A DNA stretch of 5,458 bases, from the NCBI GenBank assembly GCA_900771045.1, contig CAAGMM010000204.1, positions 1-5,458 of the forward strand. The letters run 5' to 3'. The notes beneath the pieces are model-generated. The model searched no databases. It was given only the letters and a program-made list of their open reading frames with translations, and was not told the DNA's origin. A program made the position numbers and the translations under genes. The stretch comes from Bacteroidales bacterium (GTDB lineage: Bacteria; Bacteroidota; Bacteroidia; Bacteroidales; F082). Positions 4,615-5,458 of this stretch are shown here, in pieces (the stretch's first letter is position 1; each line of letters opens with the position of its first letter).

Positions 4615-5458
4615 TCACTTTATCGGGTGATCTTTCGCAAACAGCGCGAGTCTTTCGGCGAGGACGGGTATCTCGTCTCTCTGGATGAGTGACGTGCAGG
4701 CCCTGATGCCCTGGCGCGAACCGCCGCAGATGTCGAGTGATATCGCGGAGATGCCGTAGTACATCATTTCTTCGACGAGTTTCTCGCTGGTGAAGCCAGG
4801 ATAGCAGTATGTGAAATAGAAACCGTCGGCGATAGGTTCGCCGCAGTCCTTGTCGTAAGTTATCTGGAATCCGTTGGCGACGAAGGCCTCTTTCATGAGT
4901 TTCGCTTTGCGTCCGTATTCGAGGACGTCGTCGCGGTAGTTGTAAACGCCGTCGTTAACGGCTTTGAGGATACCGTGCAGTGCGTACTGCGCCGAGTGCG
5001 ACGTTCCGGAAGAAAGCGGGTGGAGCGCCCCGAAGAGAAGTCCTTTCAGGAACACTTCCTGGTTGCAGAATTTCTTCAGGTCGGGATATTTGCGGGCGGC
5101 GAGTTTGTCGCTTATAGCGAGCAGTGCGCAGCGTTCGCCGGCGTAGCTGAAGGCCTTCGAACTCGAAATCATCAGGATGTAGTTGTCGGTGTATTTGCCG
5201 GCGCTCGGCTGGTAAGGCGCTTCCCCGGGGTGGCTGTAGTCCTTTCTGAAGTCCATTCCGAAATAGGCGAGGTCTTCGAGGACGATGACATCGTATTTGT
5301 TGGCGAGTTCGCCGATGATGCGGAGTTCTTCGTCGGTGAGGCAGACCCACGTCGGGTTGTTGGGGTTGGAGTAGAGGATGCTGTGGATGCGTCCGGTTTT
5401 GAGGTAGCTTTCGAGTTTCTCGCGCAGTCTCTCGCCCCTGTACTCGTAAATATCGAAA
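4615..5458 (-). CDS. PLP-dependent aminotransferase, class I/II, 5' part outside the window
   Basis: The frame is open from the window edge (5458, first whole codon at 5457) to a TGA at 4617-4615, giving 280 residues of the C-terminal part. A Met codon at 5256 falls inside the cofactor domain and is not the true start. Numbered from the window edge, the fold-type I motifs are SNPNNPTW (30-37), with Asn34 matching the cofactor-contacting Asn; LEDLAYFGM (60-68), with Asp62 and Tyr65 for the PLP ring; SSSKAFSYAGER (98-109), with Lys101 as Schiff-base lysine and Arg109 for the phosphate; and QGIRACTS, with Arg252 for the substrate carboxylate. All catalytic residues are present. By my recollection of related Bacteroidales proteins of roughly 430 residues, about 150 N-terminal residues are missing. 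It precedes the oxidoreductase genes by 47 nt, which suggests it makes or consumes the 2-oxoacid used there, with a branched-chain or aromatic amino acid as partner. The substrate is inferred, not read. Confidence 0.93.
   Translation of the reverse strand, partial: FDIYEYRGERLREKLESYLKTGRIHSILYSNPNNPTWVCLTDEELRIIGELANKYDVIVLEDLAYFGMDFRKDYSHPGEAPYQPSAGKYTDNYILMISSSKAFSYAGERCALLAISDKLAARKYPDLKKFCNQEVFLKGLLFGALHPLSSGTSHSAQYALHGILKAVNDGVYNYRDDVLEYGRKAKLMKEAFVANGFQITYDKDCGEPIADGFYFTYCYPGFTSEKLVEEMMYYGISAISLDICGGSRQGIRACTSLIQRDEIPVLAERLALFAKDHPIK

Noticed and set aside
4615..5256. Aminotransferase start at the Met codon at 5256
   Set aside because: The same frame continues upstream to the window edge and encodes essential cofactor-binding motifs (SNPNNP and LEDLAY), so this Met is internal and the gene is simply cut by the window.

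Overview
The window reads like a gut- or rumen-type member of the Bacteroidales (phylum Bacteroidota). Three things point there: a -7 box of the Bacteroidota type (TAnnTTTG form) ahead of one operon, short A-rich leaders mostly without Shine-Dalgarno sequences, and two lipoproteins with typical Bacteroidales signal peptides, one carrying an acidic export-signal-like stretch after the lipid-bearing cysteine. Genus cannot be decided from this sequence. All seven supported genes lie on the minus strand, so transcription runs from high to low coordinates.

Right part (5458 to about 1786): a metabolic operon. It starts outside the window with a class I/II PLP-dependent aminotransferase (N-terminus missing). 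A 2x[4Fe-4S] ferredoxin-like delta subunit follows, then the pyrimidine-domain (alpha, VorB-type) subunit, the TPP-binding (beta) subunit and the gamma subunit of a four-subunit 2-oxoacid:ferredoxin oxidoreductase. Gaps are 47, 36, 4 and 12 nt, no internal promoter is visible, and a 9-bp hairpin with a T-rich tail lies about 40 nt past the last stop. The likely logic is that the aminotransferase interconverts an amino acid and its 2-oxoacid, and the oxidoreductase interconverts that 2-oxoacid plus CoA with acyl-CoA, CO2 and reduced ferredoxin. Branched-chain or aromatic substrates are the best guess, but the substrate and the physiological direction cannot be read from the sequence.

Middle (1576 to 1860, 285 bp): a non-coding, AT-rich spacer with a T10 run (1666-1675). 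It holds the terminator of the metabolic operon (about 1786-1820) and the promoter of the next operon (-7 box at 1598-1605). A 16-bp imperfect dyad lies just upstream of the promoter at 1622-1637. A weak plus-strand promoter-like string and a 17-codon ORF are also present but not convincing.

Left part (1 to 1605): a second operon with a 155-residue soluble protein of unknown function, then two lipoproteins. The second lipoprotein is cut by the window edge. The two lipoproteins appear to be diverged paralogues and are separated by an AT-only heptamer tandem repeat. Their function is unknown. The metabolic operon is recognisable and ordinary. The left operon is the less explained part, but nothing in it demonstrates a new system.
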